Origin: Erysipelotrichia bacterium
Lineage (GTDB): Bacteria; Bacillota_I; Bacilli_A; Erysipelotrichales; Erysipelotrichaceae
Length of the DNA stretch: 64,000 nt
Direction of reading: 5' to 3'
Assembly (NCBI GenBank): GCA_018333955.1
Contig: JAGXSD010000019.1
Location: forward strand, 1-64,000
The notes beneath the pieces were generated by a model. The model saw nothing but the letters and a program-made list of their open reading frames with translations. It did no database searches and had not been told where the DNA came from. This document shows positions 44,287 through 53,169 of this stretch, in pieces. Position numbers and translations under genes: made by a program. Position 1 is the first letter of the stretch. The number at the start of each line of letters is the position of its first letter.

Positions 44287-45010
44287 TTCAATTGGCATCT
44301 TTGATTCAGGGGTAGGGGGATATACCATTTATCAAGCCTGTGTGAAGCGTTATCCGCATCATAGTTTTGTGTTATTGGCGGATCAACTTCATCTTCCTTA
44401 TGGAGATAAAAGCCAAGCGGAACTTAAAGAAATTTTTGATGTGCTCATGAATCATTTTAGAGCGTTGGATGTGCATACCATCTTGATTGCATGCAATACG
44501 ATGAGCAGTTTACTTGATGATGAGCTAAGAAATCAATATCCAGAAATGAACTTGATTAGTATTATTGAGCCTACTTTATCGATTATTCCAGAAGATGGGG
44601 ATATCATGGTATTGGCAACTCAAGCCACACTATCTTCAAATAGATACCAGGAGGCCTTGCGTATTCAAAATCCTTCCCGAACGATTATTGAGGTTTGGGG
44701 ACGTCAATTGGCGAAGCATATTGAAGAAGGGGATGAAGCAAGTATTGAATCTTTTATTCAAGAGTATATGGTGTCCCATCGTGTGGATCATATTGTCCTT
44801 GCATGCACCCATTATCCATTAATACGATCACACATTAGTGCGCATATGAGTGCTAATTTGATTGATTCCATTGATGTGATGAGCTCCATGATAAAGAACA
44901 CTCCAGGATCCAATCATCCTAATAAAATCTACACTACGGCGAATCCAGAACTATTTGAAGCGAAAATAAAGCGAATCTTTAATGAAGATGTTAAGGTAGA
45001 GTTATGTTAA
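44279..45010 (+). CDS. murI: Glutamate racemase
   Basis: Supplies D-glutamate for peptidoglycan, implying the organism has a cell wall. 243 aa, slightly short. The opening IGIFDSGVGGYTIY, the first catalytic Cys in ILIACNTMSS and the second in IVLACTHYPLI are present. RBS AAAGGAG sits in the end of uvrC. It overlaps the next phosphoesterase gene by 7 nt, the same pairing as racE-ysnB in Bacillus. Confidence 0.94.
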   Translation: MSDSIGIFDSGVGGYTIYQACVKRYPHHSFVLLADQLHLPYGDKSQAELKEIFDVLMNHFRALDVHTILIACNTMSSLLDDELRNQYPEMNLISIIEPTLSIIPEDGDIMVLATQATLSSNRYQEALRIQNPSRTIIEVWGRQLAKHIEEGDEASIESFIQEYMVSHRVDHIVLACTHYPLIRSHISAHMSANLIDSIDVMSSMIKNTPGSNHPNKIYTTANPELFEAKIKRIFNEDVKVELC

Positions 45011-45468
45011 AGATTGTGATTACCTCAGATGTTCATGGGCATATCGAAAGACTAGAAAGAATAACACACATTCATCATGATGCGGATTTCTTTCTTGATG
45101 CTGGGGATAGTGAAGCAACAGAGTCCATGATTCTACCATTTGTGAGTGTTGAAGGGAATAATGATATGTTTCATGCCTTTCCTAAAACACGAGTTATTGA
45201 TGCCCCTCCACATAAGATTTATATGACCCATTCGCATGAATTCTTTATCTCACAGCGTGATGAAGGCCTTGTCAAGAAAGCAAAGCGCTTAGGATGTGAT
45301 CTTGTCATCTTTGGCCATTCACATGTTCCGTTAGTTCAAGAGATGTATGGAGTGACACTGATTAACCCGGGTTCGCTCTACTATAATCGTGATCGTAGTC
45401 CGATATCGTATATGGTTCTGACCATTGATGACTTCAAGATAAATATTGAAAGAGTACCTTATAAGTAA
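45004..45468 (+). CDS. YfcE/MJ0936-type metallophosphoesterase
   Basis: 154 aa single-domain phosphodiesterase with all metal motifs: TSDVHGH, LDAGDSE, VEGNNDM, MTHSHEFF and FGHSHVP. This matches the YfcE/YsnB group, whose in vivo substrate is not settled. It follows murI as ysnB does in Bacillus. A bidirectional terminator lies right after the stop. Confidence 0.92.
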   Translation: MLKIVITSDVHGHIERLERITHIHHDADFFLDAGDSEATESMILPFVSVEGNNDMFHAFPKTRVIDAPPHKIYMTHSHEFFISQRDEGLVKKAKRLGCDLVIFGHSHVPLVQEMYGVTLINPGSLYYNRDRSPISYMVLTIDDFKINIERVPYK

Positions 45469-45510
45469 AACATCCCCATTTCTGAGTGAAATGAGGATGT
45501 TTTCTTTATT
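45467..45510. terminator. Bidirectional terminator between ysnB-like gene and wrbA
   Basis: Outer stem AAAACATCC (45467-45475) with GGATGTTTT (45495-45503), extended by CATTTC/GAAATG (45477-45482 with 45488-45493). Confidence 0.88.
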
Positions 45511-46099
45511 TCTTTAAACGAGCTGCAATATCAAGTAGTCGAGTGACTTGATGCGTCACAGCATCCTTCACATCTTCCACCATATGACCATTTTGATCAA
45601 TGGTGACTGAAGTTCCATAAGGATTGCCTCCAGCTTTACCCACACTGGCATCAGTATACCCTGGTGAAACCACAATCGCTCCCCAATGATGCATGGAAGT
45701 GTAGAGATTTAAGAGTGTTGCTTCTTGTCCTCCATGAGGGTTTTGAGCTGAAGTCATGGCGGATACTGCTTTGTTTATGGTTTTGCCTTGAGCCCACAGT
45801 CCACCTTGGGTATCAATGAATTGTTTGAATTGAGAAGGTACATTCCCAAAACGTGATGGGACTGAGAATAAAATCGCATCAGCCCACTCAATATCTTCTG
45901 ATGATGCATGAGGAATATCTTTGGTTTTTTCCTGATTAGCTTTCCATGCTGGTTGTGAATCAATCACACTTTGAGGGGCAAGTTCAGTCACTTGACGAAC
46001 ACGAACATTCGCTCCTAGCTGTTGTGCGGCTTCTTTAGCCCACTGGGCTAATTGAGCATTGGCTCCATACGTACTGTAATAAATAATCGATAAATTCAT
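45506..46099 (-). CDS. wrbA: WrbA-type NAD(P)H:quinone oxidoreductase
   Basis: FMN flavodoxin-fold enzyme that reduces quinones by two electrons, avoiding semiquinones. 197 aa. The FMN phosphate loop (YYSTYGANAQLAQ), PSRFGNVPSQFKQFIDTQGGLWAQG and the hallmark HGGQEATL and YGTSV are all seen. RBS AAGGAG. It has its own promoter with operator repeats and lies just downstream of an HxlR regulator gene. Confidence 0.94.
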   Translation of the reverse strand: MNLSIIYYSTYGANAQLAQWAKEAAQQLGANVRVRQVTELAPQSVIDSQPAWKANQEKTKDIPHASSEDIEWADAILFSVPSRFGNVPSQFKQFIDTQGGLWAQGKTINKAVSAMTSAQNPHGGQEATLLNLYTSMHHWGAIVVSPGYTDASVGKAGGNPYGTSVTIDQNGHMVEDVKDAVTHQVTRLLDIAARLKK

Positions 46100-46110
46100 G
46101 AGTTCTCCTT

Positions 46111-46162
46111 CTTACTTTTTGTAAGTCTTTGTTAGTATAACGACTTACTAAAAGAAAGTCAA
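46111..46162 (-). promoter_or_regulatory. wrbA promoter with HxlR-type operator
   Basis: Minus strand: TTGACT (46162-46157), 17 bp, TATACT (46139-46134). A perfect inverted repeat GTAAGTC/GACTTAC (46121-46127 and 46142-46148, 14 bp apart) brackets the -10, with a further CTTAC at 46111-46115. The arrangement fits repression by the adjacent HxlR protein. Confidence 0.75.
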
Positions 46163-46174
46163 AGAAGATGCACT

Positions 46175-46199
46175 ATAAAAAAACACCGGTTAAGGTGTT
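46175..46199 (-). terminator. Terminator of hxlR
   Basis: Minus strand AACACC-TTAACC-GGTGTT followed by a seven-T run (46183-46177). The hxlR stop codon is inside the loop, so wrbA needs its own promoter. Confidence 0.85.
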
Positions 46200-46483
46200 G
46201 TATGTTGATCAGCGAAATGTTGGACAGCCTCAAGCACTTCTTTGAGTGCATGTCCTTTTTCAGAGAGTTGATAGTAAGAGTCAATATGTTCAACAATGCC
46301 TTCATCTTGAAGTTCTTTAAGTCGTTGAGTTAAGACTTTATCAGAACAAGTTTTTAGACATGTGCTTATTTGCGTGAATTTGAGAGGTTGATTTGAAAGG
46401 CATCGTAAAATAAGACCATTCCATCGTTTGCCTAGCCATTTAAATACGTGTTCATATTTTGGACATAGTGTGAGTTCACTCAT
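46190..46483 (-). CDS. HxlR/DUF24-family transcriptional regulator (quinone/electrophile-sensor-like)
   Basis: 97 aa winged helix. CPKYEHVFKWLGKRWNGLILRCL and FTQISTCLKTCSDKVLTQRLKEL are typical of DUF24 regulators. Cys7, in the CPKYE motif, matches the N-terminal sensing cysteine of YodB and CatR, which respond to quinones. Further Cys are at about 28, 42 and 46. It probably represses wrbA until quinone modifies Cys7. Its own promoter is an extended -10 (TGC-TATAAT, 46498-46490) 6 nt before the ATG with no RBS, so it is probably leaderless. Confidence 0.88.
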   Translation of the reverse strand: MSELTLCPKYEHVFKWLGKRWNGLILRCLSNQPLKFTQISTCLKTCSDKVLTQRLKELQDEGIVEHIDSYYQLSEKGHALKEVLEAVQHFADQHTTP

Positions 46484-46519
46484 ACGTCGATTATAGCAAA
46501 CTTTCCATGAAACTGCACC

Positions 46520-47326
46520 TTATGGAGTTACATCAAGAAGATCATCGATGATTTCTTGACTTAAACCTAATTCTGTGAGTAATTTTCTAAGATCTTCAAT
46601 GGTGAATCCTTGTTCTTGTGCATAGGCTAATAAGGCACTGAGTTCTTCATTGGTGACTTCTAGTTCTAAAGCGAATTTTGAAAGCGTTGTAGCATGAACC
46701 TCAGGAATATCAAAGGATACTAACAAATCGATGATCTTACTTTGATCATCAATACTCAGCGCTTCACCACTCATGAGTTTTGTGACTAAGCTTATATCTT
46801 CAAGTTGTTCACTGACATTGTCAATGACTTGTTGACCAGAGGATTTAAAGACGACTAGGATTGTATTATCCACAATGGTTTCCCCATTCGCAAATACTGG
46901 AGATAATAAGGCAGCACTCATGATTGTTCCAATGAGGAAGACTAAGACACCACTTATGAGAAATGATAATGCTTTATCAAGTTTGCGATCAAGTTTAAGT
47001 GGAAAATGTTTAAGAATTGGTTTCTTAATCAGTAAGAATAAGAGAGATAGAATGGCATAGATGATAACTCCCCATATCGCTTGATTTGCGAAGCGTGAAG
47101 CAATGACTCCAAAGAGGCCTTCACTCATTTGACCACTCGAGATTAGAGGGATATTTTGTGAGAACCATGCACTGAGTGGAGAGATTGACACCACAATGAT
47201 TCCAAAGGCTATGAAGTCATACAGTGAGGACATGAGTCCCTTGATGTAGAAGATGAGGAAGATAATTAACGAGATAAGTATAAACCCAATATTAATCCAC
47301 ATGACACTTGAAGATAATTCAATCAT
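46520..47326 (-). CDS. CvpA-like membrane protein with helical tail
   Basis: 268 aa. Four hydrophobic helices in the first about 150 residues (MWINIGFILISLIIFLIFYIKGLMSS start, FANQAIWGVIIYAILSLLFLLIKKPI) and a soluble tail ending LLTELGLSQEIIDDLLDVTP. The same architecture and similar tail ending (LxLGLxxxII) are seen in the protein encoded at 39571-40245, suggesting paralogues. RBS GGAGG. A plausible promoter lies upstream (TTGAAG near 47377, GATAAT near 47352). Function unknown. Confidence 0.7.
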   Translation of the reverse strand: MIELSSSVMWINIGFILISLIIFLIFYIKGLMSSLYDFIAFGIIVVSISPLSAWFSQNIPLISSGQMSEGLFGVIASRFANQAIWGVIIYAILSLLFLLIKKPILKHFPLKLDRKLDKALSFLISGVLVFLIGTIMSAALLSPVFANGETIVDNTILVVFKSSGQQVIDNVSEQLEDISLVTKLMSGEALSIDDQSKIIDLLVSFDIPEVHATTLSKFALELEVTNEELSALLAYAQEQGFTIEDLRKLLTELGLSQEIIDDLLDVTP

Positions 47327-47439
47327 AAGAAATCCTCCCTATGGTTCTATTATCAAACATTCAGACTTAAACTTCAATGAAAGAGTGTCCATAAGTCGTT
47401 GAAATATAGGTTCGAATTTGATATTATACTGTAGCACAT

Positions 47440-47516
47440 GTCTACGTAGCTCAGTTGGATAGAGCATGCGCCTTCTAAGCGCACGGTCGGGGGTTCGAGT
47501 CCCTCCGTGGACGCCA
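47440..47516 (+). tRNA. tRNA-Arg (anticodon TCT)
   Basis: 77-nt cloverleaf. Acceptor stem GTCTACG pairs with CGTGGAC (one G-T pair). The D-arm is GCTC..GAGC. The anticodon stem TGCGC/GCGCA holds loop CTTCTAA, giving anticodon TCT. The T-arm carries TTCGAGT, and CCA is encoded at 47514-47516. It decodes AGA/AGG. Confidence 0.97.
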
Positions 47517-47544
47517 TGTTAGAACAAACCGCACAAGCGGACAC

Positions 47545-47572
47545 ACACTGTCACTTCGTGACAGTGTTTTCT
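47545..47572 (+). terminator. Terminator after tRNA-Arg
   Basis: ACACTGTCAC (47545-47554), loop TTC, GTGACAGTGT (47558-47567), then TTTTCTTT. The MFS gene RBS follows 10 nt later, so some readthrough may drive it. Confidence 0.85.
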
Positions 47573-47585
47573 TTGAAGGAGGGTT

Positions 47586-48803
47586 ATGTCACTGTGGTCT
47601 AAAAACTACACCATTATCACCATAGGGACGATCATATCGGCCATTGGGGGTGTAGGGATAAACTTTGCGATTGGAGTGCTTGTCTATAACCAGACTCAAA
47701 GCACACTACTGACGGCATTATTTTCTGCCGTAGTTATGATTCCGAATATTTTGTTTCCACTCTTTATTGGTCCTACCATTGATCGCTTTTCACGTAAAAA
47801 CATTATCGTAAGAAGTGATATGTTGATGGGACTTGTGTTTCTGATCATTGCCTATGTGACTCGTAATGGATACTTCAACTATTCCATGTATATGCTCTTA
47901 GGCTTTGTACTCTCCACTAATGGAGTGATTTATGGGATTGCTTATGAGTCATTGTTTCCAGAACTTATTCCTGAAAAAATGATGCAACAAGGCTATGCCA
48001 TTTCATCACTGATCTATCCTTTAGTGAATACTATTATGCTTCCAATCGCAGCCATTGTATTTGAAAACTATGGACCCTCCGCAATCTTTCTCATTGAAGG
48101 GGTACTACTAGTGATTGCATCACTCTTTGAGCGATACATTGATGTGGATGAGGCACAAATCAAACGATTTAAAGAAGCTCCACAAAAACTAAAAGTGATG
48201 ATTATGGATGGATTTGAGTATTTAAAACATGAACGTGGTTTATTAGCCATCTTCACTTTCTTTTTCTTCCTAATGATGGCAGGAGAAGGACTTAATGTTT
48301 TGCTCTATCCATTCTTTGAAAATCATCCAACACTGACTATCACTCAGTTTGCGTATCTATCAAGTTTTATCACTGCAGGTCGACTTGTAGGTGGGATTTG
48401 GCATTATGTGTTTAAGGTAAAAACGCATCAACGTTTTATGGTTGCAGCCTTTGTGTACTTTTCATTAAACGTACTCAATGGTATTCTACTATTAGTTCCA
48501 TATCCAGTGATGTTAGCCCTTCAGGTCATCATGGGGATTTTATCCATCAACTCATTTAATATCAGAATGAGTAGTGTTCAAAGTTATGTCCCTAGTGAAA
48601 AACGTGGACGTGTCAATGGTGTGTATCACATCTTGACCGCGACTGGGATGATCATTGGTCGACTTGTTGCCGGGGCACTAGGAGAATTCTTACCCTATCC
48701 AACGATTGTTATGGGATTCTCATCGATAGGACTCATGGCCTTCTTTGTGATTATTCTAGGTCAAGCAACTCATGTAAAGGCGATTTACAATCGAAAGGTG
48801 TAA
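47586..48803 (+). CDS. Major facilitator superfamily transporter
   Basis: 405 aa, about twelve helices. GGVGINFAIGVLVYNQTQSTLLTALF and the loop 2-3 motif PTIDRFSRKNIIVRSDM (the DRxxRR-type MFS motif A) resemble the MFS-1/enterobactin-exporter-like group. A central cytoplasmic loop with SYVPSEKRGRVNG is typical. RBS GAAGGAGGG. Substrate unknown. It is followed 1 nt later by a conserved-looking hypothetical gene. Confidence 0.88.
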   Translation: MSLWSKNYTIITIGTIISAIGGVGINFAIGVLVYNQTQSTLLTALFSAVVMIPNILFPLFIGPTIDRFSRKNIIVRSDMLMGLVFLIIAYVTRNGYFNYSMYMLLGFVLSTNGVIYGIAYESLFPELIPEKMMQQGYAISSLIYPLVNTIMLPIAAIVFENYGPSAIFLIEGVLLVIASLFERYIDVDEAQIKRFKEAPQKLKVMIMDGFEYLKHERGLLAIFTFFFFLMMAGEGLNVLLYPFFENHPTLTITQFAYLSSFITAGRLVGGIWHYVFKVKTHQRFMVAAFVYFSLNVLNGILLLVPYPVMLALQVIMGILSINSFNIRMSSVQSYVPSEKRGRVNGVYHILTATGMIIGRLVAGALGEFLPYPTIVMGFSSIGLMAFFVIILGQATHVKAIYNRKV

Positions 48804-48804
48804 T

Positions 48805-49491
48805 ATGATTCTAACGATTCAAGAGATTTTAAATCTTGAAGCTCAGGGAAAACTTGAGGAGGCTTATCAGAGTATTGTGATGGCACTTTCCTCCAACTTG
48901 TTTTCGCCAAGTGAAGAGAAAGAACTTAAAGACATCATGCATCGGATATTAGAAGCCATGCCACTTAAAGAGAAACCATTAAGTGTTGCGGAAGCTTTTG
49001 AAATGATAGTGCATGATGATGATGCTTTTGCGGGACTCCTTGTTCTTGAGAAGACCAATCTAAGACATGAGACAGAGAGAATACAGCGTTGTTTTGATGA
49101 GGGTGTATCTGCATTAGCGAATGCATTACTGCTTCAACTTTGTGTTGAACAACAACTTCCTGCCACCTTTACGTATCATCATCCAAGTGGAGTGAAATGC
49201 GAGGTCATTCCAGCCACCTTAACCCCATTACTTGATTGTGATGTGGTCAATGAAGGATTAGCGATGATTCATGATTATTTTGCGAGTGATAATCCGAGTT
49301 TAATGCAGCTGATTATCCATCAGTTTATGATGGATGTCAGTTTGCTGTATCCCATTGAGACGGATGAAAGTGAATATGATACAATCGTCCTAGAAAGCAT
49401 TAAAGCCACCTATCTTGCGATGCAAGATGAAGCAGGCTTTAATGAATTTATGGCTGTATATCCAAAACAGCGACAAAATATCGTCAATTAG
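48805..49491 (+). CDS. Hypothetical helical protein upstream of tig
   Basis: 228 aa, acidic, mostly helical, no membrane segment or signal peptide. The first 30 residues (IQEILNLEAQGKLEEAYQSIV) look like a TPR-type helical pair. I do not recognise it with confidence; it recalls the DUF3196 proteins of mollicutes in length and helical content, which is a guess. Its stop TAG lies inside the CIRCE operator of tig, so expression of the two is physically linked. It probably belongs to one transcript with the MFS gene. Confidence 0.65.
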   Translation: MILTIQEILNLEAQGKLEEAYQSIVMALSSNLFSPSEEKELKDIMHRILEAMPLKEKPLSVAEAFEMIVHDDDAFAGLLVLEKTNLRHETERIQRCFDEGVSALANALLLQLCVEQQLPATFTYHHPSGVKCEVIPATLTPLLDCDVVNEGLAMIHDYFASDNPSLMQLIIHQFMMDVSLLYPIETDESEYDTIVLESIKATYLAMQDEAGFNEFMAVYPKQRQNIVN

Positions 49492-49530
49492 CACTCATTA
49501 ATTGACAGTGCTAAATCAATCTTATATAAT
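49488..49530 (+). promoter_or_regulatory. tig-lon promoter with CIRCE (HrcA) operator
   Basis: CIRCE: TTAGCACTC (49488-49496), 9-nt spacer, CAGTGCTAA (49506-49514), one mismatch. It overlaps a perfect consensus promoter: TTGACA (49502-49507), 17 bp, TATAAT (49525-49530). An HrcA dimer here would cover the -35. The upstream gene's stop codon (49489-49491) is within the operator. Confidence 0.93.
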
Positions 49531-49553
49531 TAACACCAGACAAAGGAGAACTT

Positions 49554-50828
49554 ATGAAATCAAATTGGACTGTTAAAGAAAAATCGACTGGGACACTTAG
49601 TGTAGTCGTAGCGGATGAGGCATGGGCCTTAGCGCAAGAAAAAGCCTTCAATAAGCTTGCAAAGAATGTTGAAGTCAAAGGATTTAGAAAGGGAAGTGCT
49701 CCTAAAGATTTAGTTCGTAAGCAAATCTCTGATGCGTCCATTTTCAATGAAGCCATTGATAGTGTGGCTAATGAAGCCTATGTATTTGGATTAACACAAC
49801 ATGATTTAAGTGTGGTAGGACGTCCACAACTTGATGTGAAAGACATCTCAAAAGAATCAGTGGAATTACTATTTGAAGTCACAGTGACTCCAGTGGTCAC
49901 TTTAGGAGATTACAAATCTGTTAAGGTTGCTCAGGAGAGTGTTGTAGTCAGTGATTCTGATATTGAAGCTGTGATTAATAAAACTTTAGAAGATTATGCA
50001 GAGCTTGTGGTTAAAGAATCCGCAGCAGAAATGGGCGATACAGTTGTGATTGATTTTGAAGGATTTAAAGATGGTGTTGCCTTTGAAGGTGGTAAAGGTG
50101 AAAACTACCCACTTGAACTTGGATCACAATCCTTTATTCCTGGATTTGAAGAAGCGTTAGTTGGAAGTGTTGTGGGCCAATCACTTGATGTTGAGGTGTC
50201 TTTCCCTGACAATTATGGCGTGGAAGATTTAGCAGGTCAACCTGTGGTCTTCAAATGTACGGTTCATGAAGTTAAAGCAAAACAACTTCCTGAACTAACC
50301 GATGAGTTTGTCGCTTCTTTAAAGAAAGAAGGCATTGACACCGTTGATGCTTTCAAAGAAGATGTGATTCATACCTTAAAACATGAGAAAGAACACGAAG
50401 CTGAACACGCCTTTGAAGATGCGGTATTATCTCAAGTGGTGGAAGCAAGCAGTGTTGAGATTCCACAAGTGATGATTGATGAAGAAACCAATGTATTATT
50501 TGAAGATTTCAAACGTCGTTTGGAACAACAAAATTACAACATGGAACTTTATTCAGCATTAACTGGACAAGATGAAGCATTCCTACGTGAACAAATGTCA
50601 AAAGATGCTGATCGTAAAGTTCGTTTACGATTAGTGCTTGATGCGATTGCGAAAGCGGAAAACTTTGAAATGTCACCTGAAGATTTAGAAGCAGAATATT
50701 CCAATATTGCAGGCATGTACAACATGGAAGTCGACCAAGTTAAACAAGTGTTAACTCCATCGGTGGTCATGCAAGAATGGCGTCTAAAAACAGCCTTTGA
50801 ATTTATTAAAACTAACGCGAAAGCGTAA
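49554..50828 (+). CDS. tig: Trigger factor, ribosome-associated chaperone/prolyl isomerase
   Basis: Binds nascent chains at the ribosome exit. 424 aa, a normal length. The N-terminal ribosome-binding domain carries VEVKGFRKGSAPKDLVRKQ (the GFRxGxxP signature). The FKBP-like PPIase domain (about 155-240) has GDTVVIDFEGFKDGVAFEGGKG and FIPGFEEALVG. The C-terminal chaperone arms follow. RBS AAAGGAGAA. Transcription is from a CIRCE-controlled promoter, so it is predicted to be heat- or stress-inducible. lon follows 19 nt later. Confidence 0.97.
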   Translation: MKSNWTVKEKSTGTLSVVVADEAWALAQEKAFNKLAKNVEVKGFRKGSAPKDLVRKQISDASIFNEAIDSVANEAYVFGLTQHDLSVVGRPQLDVKDISKESVELLFEVTVTPVVTLGDYKSVKVAQESVVVSDSDIEAVINKTLEDYAELVVKESAAEMGDTVVIDFEGFKDGVAFEGGKGENYPLELGSQSFIPGFEEALVGSVVGQSLDVEVSFPDNYGVEDLAGQPVVFKCTVHEVKAKQLPELTDEFVASLKKEGIDTVDAFKEDVIHTLKHEKEHEAEHAFEDAVLSQVVEASSVEIPQVMIDEETNVLFEDFKRRLEQQNYNMELYSALTGQDEAFLREQMSKDADRKVRLRLVLDAIAKAENFEMSPEDLEAEYSNIAGMYNMEVDQVKQVLTPSVVMQEWRLKTAFEFIKTNAKA

Positions 50829-50847
50829 TTAAAACAAGGAGGGTCAT

Positions 50848-53169
50848 ATGGAGTCTGAAAAATTAGAAATTAGTGTTCCTGTCATTGCGACCCGAGGTAT
50901 AGTCGTATTCCCAAATCAAGACATTATGATTGAAGTGGGACGCGAAAAGAGTATGAATGCAGTGGAGGAGTCCAACAATTACTTTAATGGTCATGTATGG
51001 CTCGTCTCACAAAAAGATATTTTAGTGGATGATCCTACAGAGCATGACTTATTCTCCTTTGGGACATTATGTCGTATTAAAACGGTCAAACGTAAAGAAG
51101 GCTTTTTAAGAGTGACCTTCAGTGGCTTGCAACGTGCATCACTGGTAAGAATGAGTGAAGATGATCGCATGTTTTTTGCGACAGTCTTACCTCAAGAAAG
51201 CATGTCTGGCGATGCCATGGAAGAGATGGCGCTTATTCGTCGTATTGCGAAGGAACTTGAGAATGTTGCCTCTTCAAACGTGAACTTCCCAACTGAGATG
51301 ATTAATCAATTGACCAAGGGAGTGAGTGCTTTACAACTTTCTGATCAATTTGCTCAGTTTTTCCCACTTAACTTAGAAAAGAAACAAGCTTTACTTGAAA
51401 CACTCAACATTAATGAGCGTTTAATGCTTATTATTGGTGAACTTCAAACTGAAAAGCAAATTTCATCCATCGAACAAGATATCAATGATCGCGTTAAAGA
51501 ACGTATTGAAGATAATCAACGTGAGTATTACTTGCGTGAGAAACTTCGTGCGATTAAAGAAGAACTTGGCGATGTCGGTATTAAAGATGAAGATGGCGAT
51601 GATTTACGCTCCATCATTGAAAATAACCCATATCCTGACAACATTAAAGCTAAAGCATTAGAAGAACTTTCACGTTTTGAAATGCTTCCTGCCGCAAGTG
51701 GTGAATCAGGAGTGATTCGTACCTACTTAGATTGGTTACTCAAAACTCCTTGGTGGCAACTGACTCAAGATAATGAAGATTTAAAAGCTGTGCGTGCGGT
51801 GCTGGATGGTGATCATTATGGTCTTGAAAAAGTAAAAGATCGCATTATGGAATATCTTGCGGTGAAGACGATGACTAAATCACTCAATGCTCCTATAATT
51901 TGTTTAGTAGGGCCTCCAGGGGTTGGGAAGACTTCACTTGCGAAATCCATTGCGAACGCACTAAATCGTAAGTTTATCAAAGCGTCATTAGGTGGGGTTC
52001 GTGATGAAGCTGAAATCCGTGGACATCGTCGTACGTATTTAGGGTCTATGCCAGGACGTATCATTCAAGGTATGAAAAAAGCTGGAGTAATTAACCCAGT
52101 GTTCCTTATTGATGAAATTGATAAAATGGCGTCCGATTACAAAGGTGATCCTAGTTCTGCGATGCTTGAGGTCTTAGATCCTGAGCAAAACAAACTATTC
52201 TCTGATCACTACCTTGAAGAACCTTATGATTTATCAAACGTGATGTTTATTGCGACCGCAAACTATCTCGATAACATTCCTCATGCCTTAAGAGATCGCC
52301 TTGAAGTGATTCAACTATCTTCTTACACTGAGGATGAAAAACTACATATTACACGTCAACACCTTATTCCTAAGCAAATGCTTGTGAATGGATTAAAACC
52401 GACTCAAGCGTTATTTAGTGATGAAGCGATTTTATATCTTATCCGTCATTACACTCGTGAAGCTGGTGTTCGTCAACTTGAGCGTCAAATTGCCGCCATC
52501 TGTCGTAAATCGGTCTTAGCAGTGCTTAAAGATGGTAAAAAGAAAATCAGCATTACCCCTAAGAAAGTCAATGAATTATTAGGCAAAGAAATGTATGAGT
52601 TTGGTAAGAAAGAAGTCAACAATGAAGTCGGAGTCGTCACTGGTTTAGCCTATACTTCCTTTGGAGGGGATGTGCTTCCTGTTGAAGTGACCACCTTTGA
52701 TGGAAAAGGTCGACTCATTCTCACTGGTAAACTTGGGGATGTCATGAAAGAATCCGCAGAAATTGCGTATGGATTTGTGAAGTCACATGCGGCAACCTAC
52801 AAGATTGAACCAAAATTCTTTGAGACTCATGATATTCATATTCACGTTCCTGAAGGGGCCGTGCCTAAAGATGGACCAAGTGCAGGGATTACGATGACCA
52901 CTGCGATTGTCTCAGCGCTCACTCAACAAAAAGTGTATGCGGACTTAGCGATGACAGGGGAAGTGACCTTAAGAGGTCATGTGCTTCCAATTGGTGGATT
53001 AAAAGAAAAATCATTAGCGGCTCATCGAGTCGGTATTCGTAAAGTATTAATTCCTAAAGGAAATGTTAAAGACATGGATGAAGTTCCTAATTCAGTTAAA
53101 GAAAGTTTAATCTTTATCCCGGTTGAAAATATGGAACAGGTCCTTGAGGAAGCTTTGGTGAAACCATGA
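50848..53169 (+). CDS. lon: ATP-dependent protease Lon
   Basis: 773 aa, full length. The N-terminal substrate-binding domain begins VPVIATRGIVVFPNQDIMIEVGREKS. The AAA+ module has Walker A GPPGVGKTSLAKSIA and Walker B VFLIDEIDKM. The C-terminal serine protease domain has catalytic Ser in KDGPSAGITM and Lys in LPIGGLKEKSLAAHR. RBS AAGGAGG. It degrades misfolded and regulatory proteins, and shares the CIRCE-controlled transcript with tig. It overlaps engB by 4 nt. Confidence 0.97.
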   Translation: MESEKLEISVPVIATRGIVVFPNQDIMIEVGREKSMNAVEESNNYFNGHVWLVSQKDILVDDPTEHDLFSFGTLCRIKTVKRKEGFLRVTFSGLQRASLVRMSEDDRMFFATVLPQESMSGDAMEEMALIRRIAKELENVASSNVNFPTEMINQLTKGVSALQLSDQFAQFFPLNLEKKQALLETLNINERLMLIIGELQTEKQISSIEQDINDRVKERIEDNQREYYLREKLRAIKEELGDVGIKDEDGDDLRSIIENNPYPDNIKAKALEELSRFEMLPAASGESGVIRTYLDWLLKTPWWQLTQDNEDLKAVRAVLDGDHYGLEKVKDRIMEYLAVKTMTKSLNAPIICLVGPPGVGKTSLAKSIANALNRKFIKASLGGVRDEAEIRGHRRTYLGSMPGRIIQGMKKAGVINPVFLIDEIDKMASDYKGDPSSAMLEVLDPEQNKLFSDHYLEEPYDLSNVMFIATANYLDNIPHALRDRLEVIQLSSYTEDEKLHITRQHLIPKQMLVNGLKPTQALFSDEAILYLIRHYTREAGVRQLERQIAAICRKSVLAVLKDGKKKISITPKKVNELLGKEMYEFGKKEVNNEVGVVTGLAYTSFGGDVLPVEVTTFDGKGRLILTGKLGDVMKESAEIAYGFVKSHAATYKIEPKFFETHDIHIHVPEGAVPKDGPSAGITMTTAIVSALTQQKVYADLAMTGEVTLRGHVLPIGGLKEKSLAAHRVGIRKVLIPKGNVKDMDEVPNSVKESLIFIPVENMEQVLEEALVKP

